Assembly: GCF_002205675.1 (NCBI RefSeq)
Contig: NZ_NISK01000004.1
Location: 496,001 to 560,000 of the forward strand
Direction of reading: 5' to 3'
Length of the DNA stretch: 64,000 bases
Source: Sphingopyxis bauzanensis
GTDB lineage: Bacteria > Pseudomonadota > Alphaproteobacteria > Sphingomonadales > Sphingomonadaceae
Shown: piece by piece, positions 56,644 to 64,000 of the stretch
How positions within the stretch are numbered: position 1 is the stretch's first letter
How the letters are laid out: each line of letters opens with the position of its first letter
Position numbers and translations under genes: made by a program
Notes under the pieces: generated by a model
The model's database searches: none
What the model was told of the DNA's origin: nothing
The model's input: only the letters and a program-made list of their open reading frames with translations

Positions 56644-57333
56644 ATGAATATCAAAACGATCAAACTCGCAACGCTTGCCACGATCAGCGCTATGGCGCTG
56701 ACCGGCTGTGTGACCGATCCCAATACCGGCGAGAAGCGCATTTCGAATGCTGCGATCGGCGGTCTCGGCGGCGCGCTCGGCGGTTATCTGCTGGGCGACC
56801 TGATCGGCGGCAAGAACAGCCGCACCGAGGAGATTGTCGGCGCAGGCATCGGCGCGGTCGCGGGCGCTGGCGTCGGCTATTACATGGACGAGCAGGAAAA
56901 GAAGCTGCGCGAGCGCACTGCCGGCACCGGCATCGACGTCGAGCGTCAGGGCGACCAGCTTGTGCTGAACATGCCCGGCGACGTGACCTTCGATTACAAC
57001 AGCGCGCTGGTGAAATCGCAGTTCCGCAGCGCGCTCGACAATGTCGCCTCGACGCTGGCCGAATATCCCAGCACCTATATCGACGTGTACGGCCACACCG
57101 ATTCGACCGGCAGCGACAGCTATAATCAGGGCTTGTCCGAACGCCGTGCGTCGTCGGTCGCCGATTACCTCGGCGGCCGCGGCATCCAGCGCGCGCGTAT
57201 GGCCACGAGGGGTTATGGCGAAACGCAGCTGAAATGCTCGCCCGAGCGCGGTGAGGCCGATTATCAGTGCAACCGCCGCGTCGAGATCCGCATCGCGCCG
57301 GTGACGCAGGCGGACGTCAACTCCGCCCGCTAA
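56644..57333 (+). CDS. OmpA-like lipoprotein with glycine zipper
   Basis: A 229-aa protein. The lipobox ends at Cys22 (MALTGC). Next is a glycine-zipper segment (GGLGGALGGYLLGDLIGG and EIVGAGIGAVAGAGVGYYMDEQ). Then a full OmpA C-like domain: TFDYNSALVKSQFRSALDNVA, YIDVYGHTDSTGSDSYNQGLSERRASSVADYL and YQCNRRVEIRIAPV. The Asp and Arg that bind diaminopimelate of peptidoglycan are present. It anchors the outer membrane to the wall, as YiaD-type proteins do. Two cysteines (LKCSPERGEADYQC) could pair. Confidence 0.94.
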   Translation: MNIKTIKLATLATISAMALTGCVTDPNTGEKRISNAAIGGLGGALGGYLLGDLIGGKNSRTEEIVGAGIGAVAGAGVGYYMDEQEKKLRERTAGTGIDVERQGDQLVLNMPGDVTFDYNSALVKSQFRSALDNVASTLAEYPSTYIDVYGHTDSTGSDSYNQGLSERRASSVADYLGGRGIQRARMATRGYGETQLKCSPERGEADYQCNRRVEIRIAPVTQADVNSAR

Positions 57334-57354
57334 ATTCCATTCCCGTGGAATAGG

Positions 57355-57384
57355 AAAGGGCGTCGCCGGCAGGCGGCGCCCTTT
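57355..57384. terminator. Bidirectional terminator between ompA-like gene and marC
   Basis: The arms 57355-57367 (AAAGGGCGTCGCC) and 57372-57384 (GGCGGCGCCCTTT) form a 13-bp stem with one G-U and loop GGCA, with T and A runs at both ends. It sits between the plus-strand OmpA-like stop (57333) and the minus-strand marC stop (57387). Confidence 0.85.
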
Positions 57385-57386
57385 AT

Positions 57387-58016
57387 CTATGTCAGGCTGG
57401 GGAAGCTCGCCTTGAGGCCGTCGATGACGAACTGCGCGGCGAGCGCGGCGAGCAACACGCCCAGCAGGCGGGTGATCACAGCCTCGCCCTTGTTGCCGAT
57501 AAAGCGCATCAACGGCCCTGCCGCGAGCAACGCGCCGAGCGTCATCAGCAGCACCAGCAGCAGCGCGCCGAAGATCACGAACGCGCGGTCGAGCCCGTTA
57601 TTCTGCGCGACCAGCAGCATCACCGACGCGATCGACCCCGGTCCGGCCAGCATCGGCATCGCCATCGGGAACACCGAAACATCCTCAATCTCGGGGGTCG
57701 CCATCACCTTTTCGGCGCGCTGTTCGCGGCGCTCGGTGCGTTTTTCGAATACCATATCGATCGCGATGATGAACAGCATGATGCCGCCCGCGATGCGGAA
57801 ACTGTCGAGGTCGATGTGCAGGAAGCTGAGCAAAGCTTCACCGAACATCGCGAAAAAGACGAGGATGCACCCCGCAATCACCGTCGCGCGGATCGCCATC
57901 GACCGGCGCTGCTGCGCGCTGGCGCCGGTGGTCAGGCTGGCATAGATCGGCGCGCAACCCGGGGGGTCGATGACCACGAACAGCGTCACGAAGGCCGAGA
58001 TGAACAGGTCAATCAT
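57387..58016 (-). CDS. MarC family membrane protein
   Basis: A 209-aa integral membrane protein with six helices, starting LFISAFVTLFVVIDPPGCAPIYASL, with FPMAMPMLAGPGSIASVMLL in the middle, the MarC signature. Function of MarC proteins is not settled. Last gene of a tightly packed minus-strand operon; its ATG overlaps the stop of the lipoprotein gene upstream. Confidence 0.93.
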   Translation of the reverse strand: MIDLFISAFVTLFVVIDPPGCAPIYASLTTGASAQQRRSMAIRATVIAGCILVFFAMFGEALLSFLHIDLDSFRIAGGIMLFIIAIDMVFEKRTERREQRAEKVMATPEIEDVSVFPMAMPMLAGPGSIASVMLLVAQNNGLDRAFVIFGALLLVLLMTLGALLAAGPLMRFIGNKGEAVITRLLGVLLAALAAQFVIDGLKASFPSLT

Positions 58017-58687
58017 GGCTGTTTCGGCGCCGCGACCTGATCGTCGATCGCGGTCACCATCTGGCTGCCGTCCCACAACCGGATCGTCACACGGCGCGAC
58101 TGATCAGGCCGAACGGTCGAAGTCCAGCTCAAGGTCTGGTCGGGCGACAGACCGACCGCCATATCGTCACCCTCGGCGGCCGCTTCGATTGGAACGGCGG
58201 GGCGCGATCCGCACACTGCCTGCTTCGATTCGATAAATTCGGGCGCCTCGCGTGGGGCGGCGAGGCCATCACCATGATCGAGGATCCAGTTCGTCTTGCC
58301 GCTCTTGGGATCGCGCATCCAGACGGTGGTGAAAAAGCCGTGCGCCGGCCCCTTCTGCCACGCGCCGGTCGTCGCACCGCTGTTGCCGTCACAGCTGACA
58401 TAAACCGCATGTGGTTCCCACTTTACCGCTTCGGCGGGGTCTTTCTGCGTCCTGAGCCAGTCGCGCGCTTTTACCCGCTGCGGCACAAACATCACCGCGT
58501 CGGGATGCGATGTTTCGCGAAACGCGGTCCACTGACCTTTCTCTTGCGCCAGCCGGGAAAAGCCGATTTCGGCAGCGACAAAGGCGCTGGGGTTCGGCCC
58601 CAGCGGGCGATTGCGGACGTCGTTGGGGTTACCGGCACAACCGGCGAGCAGCGAAAGGGCGAGCGAAGCGGTGAACAGGATGCGCAT
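58013..58687 (-). CDS. Lipoprotein of unknown function
   Basis: A 224-aa lipoprotein with a clear lipobox (LLAGC, Cys17). The mature region reads PSAFVAAEIGFSRLAQEKGQWTAFRETS, then HPDAVMFVPQRVKARDWLRT and a beta-rich part with TNWILDHGDGLAAP. The first part resembles the SnoaL/NTF2-like fold of DUF4440 proteins in outline. Two cysteines (VSCDGNSG and AVCGSRP). It overlaps the folD stop (TGATG) and the marC start (ATGA). No known function. Confidence 0.8.
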   Translation of the reverse strand: MRILFTASLALSLLAGCAGNPNDVRNRPLGPNPSAFVAAEIGFSRLAQEKGQWTAFRETSHPDAVMFVPQRVKARDWLRTQKDPAEAVKWEPHAVYVSCDGNSGATTGAWQKGPAHGFFTTVWMRDPKSGKTNWILDHGDGLAAPREAPEFIESKQAVCGSRPAVPIEAAAEGDDMAVGLSPDQTLSWTSTVRPDQSRRVTIRLWDGSQMVTAIDDQVAAPKQP

Positions 58688-59592
58688 CAAAAGCCTTCCG
58701 GATCGGCCAGACCCGCACGGCGGTGCGCGGCGACGAGGGTGTTGCGGAGCAGGCAGGCGATCGTCATCGGCCCGACCCCGCCCGGAACCGGGGTGATCGC
58801 ATCGGCGACCGCCGCGACCTCGGCATAGTCGACGTCGCCGACCAATCGCCCCTTCACTGCGCCGTCGGCAGGCGGCAGGCGGTTGATCCCCACGTCGATG
58901 ACGATCGCGCCGGACTTGATCCAGTCGCCCTTGACCATTTCGGCGCGCCCGACCGCCGCCACCACGATATCGGCGCGGCGGACCAGCGCGGGCAAATCCT
59001 TGGTGCGGCTGTGCGCCATCGTCACGGTGGCGTTGGCGGCGAGCAGCAATTGTCCCATCGGCTTGCCGACCAGGATCGAGCGCCCCACCACAATCGCGTC
59101 CTTGCCCGACAGGTCGCCGAGCCGGTCCTGCAGCAGCAGCAAGCAGCCGCAGGGGGTGCACGGCACCATGCCGGGGATGCCGAGCGCCAGCCGCCCGGCG
59201 CTGACCGGGGTCAGCCCGTCGACATCCTTGTCGGGGTCGATCGTCGCGACCGCCGCCTGTTCGTCGAGGTGACCGGGAAGCGGCAATTGCAGCAGGATGC
59301 CATCGACCGCATCGTCGGCGTTCAATCGCGCGAGCAATCCTTCGACCTCGTCCTGCGTCGCGGTGGCGGGCAAGCGATGCTCGAAACTTGCCATACCCGC
59401 GGCAACGGTGGCCTTGCCCTTCGACCCGACATAGACCGCGCTCGCCGGATCGTCGCCGACCAGCACGACCGCAAGCCCGGGCGCGCGCCCGGTTGCGGCG
59501 ACAAAGGCGGGGACAGCGTCGGCAATCCGACCGCGCAGACCGGCGGCAAAAGCCTTGCCGTCGATCACCTGCGCGGCGGTCTCAACCGTCAT
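58687..59592 (-). CDS. folD: Bifunctional methylenetetrahydrofolate dehydrogenase/cyclohydrolase
   Basis: A 301-aa enzyme interconverting 5,10-methylene- and 10-formyl-tetrahydrofolate. Motifs: [14 protein letters not shown] with the catalytic Lys, [45 protein letters not shown] (NADP-binding) and [19 protein letters not shown]. Length and start are typical. It overlaps its neighbours at both ends (TGATG), so it is in the operon with argB, yggT and marC. Confidence 0.97.
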   Translation of the reverse strand: MTVETAAQVIDGKAFAAGLRGRIADAVPAFVAATGRAPGLAVVLVGDDPASAVYVGSKGKATVAAGMASFEHRLPATATQDEVEGLLARLNADDAVDGILLQLPLPGHLDEQAAVATIDPDKDVDGLTPVSAGRLALGIPGMVPCTPCGCLLLLQDRLGDLSGKDAIVVGRSILVGKPMGQLLLAANATVTMAHSRTKDLPALVRRADIVVAAVGRAEMVKGDWIKSGAIVIDVGINRLPPADGAVKGRLVGDVDYAEVAAVADAITPVPGGVGPMTIACLLRNTLVAAHRRAGLADPEGF

Positions 59593-59900
59593 CACGCCAT
59601 GCCGTTCGCATAAGCGAGGCGCCCGAGATAATTGAGCACCGGCCCGTCGAGAATGATGATGATGATCAGCACCAGCATCGGAGTCAGGTCGAGCCCGCCG
59701 AAATCGGGCATGATGCGGCGAAACGGCCGGTACAATGGCTCGGTAATCCGGTCGAGCACGGTCCACAGCTGATTGACGAAATCATTGTGCGTGTTGATCA
59801 CATTGAACGCGATCAGCCACGACATCACCGCCTGCGCGATGATGAACCACCACAGGACCGTCAGGATGATGTGGACGATCTGGAGGAGCATGAGAACCAA
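59592..59900 (-). CDS. YggT family membrane protein (TTG start)
   Basis: A 102-aa protein with two hydrophobic helices and the YggT pattern [20 protein letters not shown], then [35 protein letters not shown] use the TTG at 59900 because GGAG is 8 nt upstream; the ATG at 59891 would be 17 nt from it. Such proteins are linked to cell-division or turgor functions in some bacteria. Its stop overlaps the folD start (TGATG). Confidence 0.9.
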   Translation of the reverse strand: MVLMLLQIVHIILTVLWWFIIAQAVMSWLIAFNVINTHNDFVNQLWTVLDRITEPLYRPFRRIMPDFGGLDLTPMLVLIIIIILDGPVLNYLGRLAYANGMA

Positions 59901-59935
59901 GGCGATTTCTCCGAAATAGGGTGTTGCCGCGTCTC

Positions 59936-60844
59936 TTAGCGGTGAATGAGCGTGCCTGCACCCCTTGCGGTGAAAATTTCCAGCAGCATCGCGTGCGGAA
60001 CGCGCCCGTCGAGGATGACCGCCGCCTCGACCCCGGCATCGACTGCGGCGACGCAGGTTTCGACCTTGGGGATCATACCGCCGGTGATCGTCCCGTCGGC
60101 CTTCAGCGCCTCGATCGCCGTCTGGTCGAGGTCGGTGAGCAGCGCTCCCGCCTTGTCGAGCACCCCGGCGACGTCGGTGAGCAGGAAAAAGCGCTTGGCG
60201 CCGAGCGCCCCGGCGATCGCGCCCGCCATCGTGTCGGCATTGATATTGTAGGTTGCCCCATCGGCGCCTAGCGCGACCGGGGCGACGATGGGGATGAAAT
60301 TATCCTTGGTGAGGTTGAACAGGATCGTCGGATCGACCGCCACCGGCTCGCCGACAAAGCCGAGGTCAACATGGCGCTCGATCCCCGAATTGGGGTCGGG
60401 CTGGGTCCGCCGCACCTTTTCGGCAAGCACCAGATTGGCATCCTTGCCCGAAATGCCGACCGCACGCCCGCCGAGCGCGGCGAGCCAGCCGACGATTTCC
60501 TTGTTGATCTTGCCCGCCAGCACCATCTCGGCGACCTCGGCAGTCGCGGCGTCGGTGACGCGTAGTCCCCCGACAAAGGAGGATTCGATCCCGAGCTTTT
60601 TCAGCATCGCCCCAATTTGCGGCCCGCCACCGTGAACGACCACCGGGTTGATCCCGACGGCTTTGAGCAGCACGATATCCTCGGCGAAATCGCGCTGCGC
60701 CTCGGCATCGCCCATCGCGTGGCCGCCATATTTGATCACGAACGTCTCGCCGGCGTAGCGCTGCAGATAAGGCAGCGCCTCAACGAGCGTTTCGGCCTTC
60801 GCGAGCAGGTCGGGCATTTTCGACGGGTCGGTCATCGTCATCAT
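59936..60844 (-). CDS. argB: Acetylglutamate kinase
   Basis: A 302-aa kinase of arginine synthesis phosphorylating N-acetylglutamate. Visible motifs: [11 protein letters not shown] (ATP), [30 protein letters not shown] (acetylglutamate), [16 protein letters not shown] and [38 protein letters not shown]. Several close Met codons (60844, 60841, 60835) leave the exact start open. It overlaps the upstream transporter stop by ATGA. Confidence 0.97.
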   Translation of the reverse strand: MMTMTDPSKMPDLLAKAETLVEALPYLQRYAGETFVIKYGGHAMGDAEAQRDFAEDIVLLKAVGINPVVVHGGGPQIGAMLKKLGIESSFVGGLRVTDAATAEVAEMVLAGKINKEIVGWLAALGGRAVGISGKDANLVLAEKVRRTQPDPNSGIERHVDLGFVGEPVAVDPTILFNLTKDNFIPIVAPVALGADGATYNINADTMAGAIAGALGAKRFFLLTDVAGVLDKAGALLTDLDQTAIEALKADGTITGGMIPKVETCVAAVDAGVEAAVILDGRVPHAMLLEIFTARGAGTLIHR

Positions 60845-61518
60845 CCGTCGTTCTTGGCGTCGAGATTTCGGCCGAGCGCGACGAGGCCGGTGATCACAAA
60901 GGGGATGACCAGGATCGACAGCGCGACCTTCGCCAGCATCTGTCCGCCCATCAGGTTGGCGATCGGGAAGACGCCGTAAAAGGCGATGGTGACGAACAGC
61001 AGGGTGTCGACGATCTGGCTGAGCGCGCTGGCGATCGCGCCGCGGATGGCGAGCCAGGTCGTCCCGGTCCCGGCGCCTTCGCGCCCGCGCAGCTTGCTAA
61101 AGATCGTAACGTTCAAAAATTGCGAGGTGCCATAGGCGACGATCCCCGCCGCCATCAGCCGCGGGGTCTGGCCCAGGATCATTTCGAACGATGCCAGCCG
61201 CGCCGGATCCATCTCGGGTGCTGCCGGGAGCGCATAGACAAGCGATGTCAGCATGATCGACATCACCAGCGGGACAAAGCCCCACAGCACCAGTTTGTTC
61301 GCGGTCGATTGGCCCTGCACTTCGGACACGGCGCTCGACAGCGCGACAAGGATCAGGAACGGAAAAATCCCGGCCTCGACTGCCAGCCCCCCGAACAGGG
61401 CGACCTGCTTGTTCCCCAGCACCCCGGCGAGCACGACCATGCCGCCATAGATGATGGTAAAAAGGAACAGGGAGGGCGAGAGCGTGCGCGGCAGCGCCGT
61501 CGATGTGGTGTCGGTCAT
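60841..61518 (-). CDS. VUT-family queuosine-precursor transporter type protein
   Basis: A 225-aa membrane protein with six helices. [23 protein letters not shown] near the start and [28 protein letters not shown] near the end are the VUT/YhhQ signature (conserved Asp in QIVDTLLF). YhhQ imports the queuosine precursors preQ0 and preQ1 in E. coli. First gene of the operon with argB; the association is without obvious pathway logic. Confidence 0.85.
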   Translation of the reverse strand: MTDTTSTALPRTLSPSLFLFTIIYGGMVVLAGVLGNKQVALFGGLAVEAGIFPFLILVALSSAVSEVQGQSTANKLVLWGFVPLVMSIMLTSLVYALPAAPEMDPARLASFEMILGQTPRLMAAGIVAYGTSQFLNVTIFSKLRGREGAGTGTTWLAIRGAIASALSQIVDTLLFVTIAFYGVFPIANLMGGQMLAKVALSILVIPFVITGLVALGRNLDAKNDG

Positions 61519-61633
61519 GCCGCCCGATAGTCGCTTTTGCGCAGCGTGGAAAGATGCGCGCGGCAGCAACACTTGCCCCCCCGCCAAAGCCCGCTAGACA
61601 AGGCGCAACAATTTGCGGGGGACGCACAAGAAT

Positions 61634-63007
61634 ATGGAACGACTGATTGGTTTAGTTGGCATCGTCGCGCTGCTCGCGATCGCCGTTTTATTCTCTTCCA
61701 ACCGCCGGTGGATTCGCCTGCGCATCGTCATTCCCGCTTTCCTGCTCCAGGCCGGTTTTGCCTTGCTGGTGATCGGCACCCCGTGGGGGCGCAATATCAT
61801 TCAGGCGATGTCGAACGGGGTGTCGAACCTGCTGGGCTATGCCAAGGCGGGGACCGATTTCATCTTTGGCCCGCTCGCCTCGCCCGAAATCGGCGCCAAC
61901 AGCTTTGCGATTGCGGCGCTGCCGGTCATCGTCTTTTTCGCCTCGCTGATCTCGATCCTCTACTACCTCGGCATCATGCAGCTGGTGATCAAATGGGTTG
62001 GCGGCGGCATCCAGAAAATCACCGGCATCACCAAGGTCGAAAGCCTGGGCGCGGCGGCGAACATCTTTGTCGGCCAGTCGGAATCACCGCTCGTCATCCG
62101 TCCCTATCTCGCCGGGCTGACCCCGCCGCAGCTGTTCACGATCATGACCGTCGGCATGGCCGGGGTCGCGGGCACCATATTGGGCGCCTATGCCAGCATG
62201 ATCGGCGAACAATTGCTGCCCTATCTGCTCGCCGCCAGCTTCATGTCGGCGCCAGGCGGCATCTTGATGGCCAAGATCATGATGCCCGACGATCCCAAGG
62301 ATCTGGGCATTGAACCGGTGATCATGCCCGAGGCGAGCCATGACGACGAAAAGCCCGCCAATATCATCATGGCCGCCGCGCAGGGCGCCCAGACCGGCGT
62401 CAAGCTCGCGGTCGCGGTCGGCGCTATGGTGCTCGCTTTCGTTGCGCTTGTCGCGCTCGCCAACGGCCTGCTCGGCGGGATCGGTGGCTGGCTGGGCTAT
62501 CCCGACCTGTCGTTCCAGGCGATCATCGGCACCTTGTTCCGCCCGGTGATGTGGCTGATGGGGGTGCCGTGGGACGAAAGCGCAGTCGTCGGCGGGCTGT
62601 TCGGCAGCAAGATCGTGCTCAACGAATTCGTCGCCTTCATTGACCTCGGCAGGGTGCAGGGCGACATGTCGCTGGCCGCGGTCGCCATCGCCACCTTTGC
62701 CCTGTGCGGTTTCGCCAATTTCAGCTCGATCGCGATCCAGATGGCGGTGACCGGCGGACTTGCCCCCAACCAGCGTCCGATGATCGCCAAGCTGGGCCTG
62801 AAGGCGCTGCTCGCGGGCAGCCTCTCGAACCTGATGTCGGCGGCGCTGGCCGGATTGATGCTGGGGATCGCACCGCCCGTCGCGCCGCCGCCTGCTGCGC
62901 CCGCAGTCGAGGCGGTTGCGGCCCCCGCCGAGGCGCCCGTAGCGACCCCCGACCCGGCCCCGGCCCAAGCAACCCCGGCCCCGGCCCAAGCAACCAAAGC
63001 CCCCTGA
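61634..63007 (+). CDS. Concentrative nucleoside transporter (NupC type)
   Basis: A 457-aa Na+/H+-nucleoside symporter. Signature motifs are ESLGAAANIFVGQSESPLVIRPYL, with the G-Q-S-E-S-P nucleoside site, and KIVLNEFVAFIDLGRVQGDMSLAAV. The ATG at 61634 gives the usual short N-terminus. After the last helix the protein has a low-complexity Ala/Pro/Val tail of about 45 residues with two PAPAQAT units, which the family lacks. It is divergent from the queuosine transporter gene. Confidence 0.93.
   Translation: MERLIGLVGIVALLAIAVLFSSNRRWIRLRIVIPAFLLQAGFALLVIGTPWGRNIIQAMSNGVSNLLGYAKAGTDFIFGPLASPEIGANSFAIAALPVIVFFASLISILYYLGIMQLVIKWVGGGIQKITGITKVESLGAAANIFVGQSESPLVIRPYLAGLTPPQLFTIMTVGMAGVAGTILGAYASMIGEQLLPYLLAASFMSAPGGILMAKIMMPDDPKDLGIEPVIMPEASHDDEKPANIIMAAAQGAQTGVKLAVAVGAMVLAFVALVALANGLLGGIGGWLGYPDLSFQAIIGTLFRPVMWLMGVPWDESAVVGGLFGSKIVLNEFVAFIDLGRVQGDMSLAAVAIATFALCGFANFSSIAIQMAVTGGLAPNQRPMIAKLGLKALLAGSLSNLMSAALAGLMLGIAPPVAPPPAAPAVEAVAAPAEAPVATPDPAPAQATPAPAQATKAP
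62954..62994. repeat. Two 20-bp direct repeats in the nucleoside transporter tail
   Basis: CCGGCCCCGGCCCAAGCAAC occurs at 62954-62973 and 62975-62994, a 21-bp period that adds one PAPAQAT heptad per unit in frame. Slippage would change tail length without breaking the gene. Confidence 0.85.
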
Positions 63008-63112
63008 CCGGCCCGACGCGGCGCTTGGGAGAATTTGCAAGCCGGTCTGAAATGGCATAATCTGCTGGACGATAACGAACCCCGGGTCGCGTTCACCAAG
63101 AGGGAGTTTGCC

Positions 63113-63724
63113 ATGAAAATCGCCCATCGTGTGTCGATCCTCGCCGCCGCTGCCGTATCGATGGGGGCGGCTATGCTCGCCACCTCCAGCGCACAGCCTC
63201 CCGAAGACCGCATGGCGAGGCCGCCCGAAGCGACGATCTATCGCGACGCCGCTTATCGCGGCCCCGCAGTGTTCATCGGCGAGGCGAAATCCAATCTGGG
63301 TCTGGCATGGCCGGTCAATTCGGTGCGCGTCGCCAGCGGCCGCTGGGAATTGTGCCAGAAAACGCGCTTTCGCGGCACCTGCCGCACGGTCGAGCGCGAC
63401 ACGCCGATGCTCAACAACGTCCTGCGCGGCCTGACCATCCAGTCGATCCGTCCGGTCGGCAGCGGCGGCGGCTGGGATCCCGCGCCGCCCGCCAACGACC
63501 AGGTCGCGCGCGGCAATTTTGCCGAATTCCACACCCAGCCCGCGCAAGGCAACCGCCGCGTCCTTGCCTGCGAGTATGGATCGGCGACGGCGAACTGCGC
63601 GGCGCAGACGGCGGACAAATATTGCCGCTCGATCGGCTGGAACGGATCGGCGCGCGAGCATATAGAAACGGTCAGCAACCGGGTCTATCTGGCCGACGTG
63701 CTGTGCGTCCGTTCGGGCTATTGA
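63113..63724 (+). CDS. Beta/gamma-crystallin-like exported protein
   Basis: A 203-aa protein with a signal peptide (RVSILAAAAVSMGAAMLAT). The mature N-half has the beta/gamma-crystallin pattern: ATIYRDAAYRGPAVFIGEAKSNL, then NSVRVASGRWELCQKTRFRGTCRTVERD. The C-half has CEYGSATANCAAQTADKYCRSIGWNGSAREHIETV and four to five cysteines that could form disulfides. Members in bacteria bind Ca2+ or protect the envelope; function here unknown. An AGGGAG ribosome site precedes the start. It is followed 11 bp on by a MliC-like gene. Confidence 0.8.
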   Translation: MKIAHRVSILAAAAVSMGAAMLATSSAQPPEDRMARPPEATIYRDAAYRGPAVFIGEAKSNLGLAWPVNSVRVASGRWELCQKTRFRGTCRTVERDTPMLNNVLRGLTIQSIRPVGSGGGWDPAPPANDQVARGNFAEFHTQPAQGNRRVLACEYGSATANCAAQTADKYCRSIGWNGSAREHIETVSNRVYLADVLCVRSGY

Positions 63725-63735
63725 GGGAGGTTGCG

Positions 63736-64000
63736 ATGGACAGGATAAAATTCGTCGCCCTTGGCGGCGCCGCGCTGGCGCTGCCCGCCTGCATGTCGGT
63801 CGGCGGGCCGGGGGTCAGCACCTATTATGAATGCGACCGCGGCACGCGGCTGAAGGTCGATTTCATGGGCGACCGCGCCTTGGTGAGCGTCAATGGCGGC
63901 CGCGCTGAAACGATGCGTTCCACGCCCGCGGCCAGCGGCGCGATCTATGAAAATCGTGCGGGCTGGCGCCTGCATACCAAGGGCGATGAGGCGATGTGGA
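63736..64000 (+). CDS. MliC-type C-lysozyme inhibitor lipoprotein (partial, cut by the window end)
   Basis: The first 88 codons are visible. A lipoprotein signal ends at Cys19 (LALPAC). Then YYECDRGTRLKVDFMGDRALVSVNG begins the MliC/PliC domain, whose members inhibit C-type lysozyme, and GAIYENRAGWRLHTKGDEAMW continues it. GGGAGG precedes the ATG. The end is outside the window. Confidence 0.85.
   Translation, partial: MDRIKFVALGGAALALPACMSVGGPGVSTYYECDRGTRLKVDFMGDRALVSVNGGRAETMRSTPAASGAIYENRAGWRLHTKGDEAMW

Overview
The window is a 64-kb piece of a GC-rich alphaproteobacterial chromosome, most likely a sphingomonad close to Sphingopyxis. This is inferred from gene content and style: two long TonB-dependent receptors of the sphingomonad type, a DUF2093 gene beside xseA, hisE followed by a HIT gene, a P-loop sulfotransferase-like gene beside a TPR Asp/Asn hydroxylase, and many ATGA/TGATG overlaps. 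No rRNA, tRNA, insertion sequence, prophage, integrase or CRISPR array is visible. It reads as core chromosome with a few odd islands.

1-8.3 kb: an HxlR regulator diverges from a hotdog thioesterase, with two matching 15-bp dyads between them. A frameshifted orphan RelE-like toxin, dxs, a small membrane protein and a MipA/OmpV protein follow. Next is a LysR regulator divergent from a four-gene stress or redox-type operon (flavin-binding PNPOx protein, GST, 4-OT tautomerase, YdcZ-like DMT protein).

8.3-21.7 kb: thiC under a TPP riboswitch whose apparent output is a hairpin hiding the Shine-Dalgarno. Then come a GGDEF protein, a glycine-zipper lipoprotein, ThuA, arylamine N-acetyltransferase, OsmC, an Mpo1-like protein, a 61-aa exported peptide with a prepilin-like tail, DUF188, a 43-aa basic protein, ung-tauE, TonB receptor 1, and hisE-HIT.

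21.8-33 kb: the alpha-2-macroglobulin / PBP1C envelope-defence pair, split by a palindromic repeat that also occurs near 4.8 kb, then an APC amino-acid permease and a Bcr/CflA-type MFS exporter.

33-46.5 kb: exported hydrolases (Ntn penicillin-acylase family, M16 protease, M17 aminopeptidase with a signal peptide) and clpB with a sigma-32 promoter. A tandem triplet of small exported two-cysteine proteins follows, then a TPR Asp/Asn beta-hydroxylase divergent from a sulfotransferase-like gene.

46.8-64 kb: TonB receptor 2 and an xseA-DUF2093-M23 operon whose first start codon overlaps that of divergent purD. Then a membrane-anchored Pro-rich HhH protein, a CNNM/CorC protein and an OmpA-like lipoprotein. 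A tightly overlapped six-gene operon follows (queuosine-precursor-type transporter, argB, yggT, folD, lipoprotein, marC), then a CNT nucleoside transporter. A beta/gamma-crystallin-like exported protein and a MliC-type lysozyme-inhibitor lipoprotein, cut by the window edge, close the window.

No large new defence or biosynthetic system stands out. The best candidates for something undescribed are the small-protein triplet (43.1-44.1 kb), the hydroxylase/sulfotransferase/TonB neighbourhood (44.2-50.0 kb) and the prepilin-tailed peptide at 15.1-15.3 kb.
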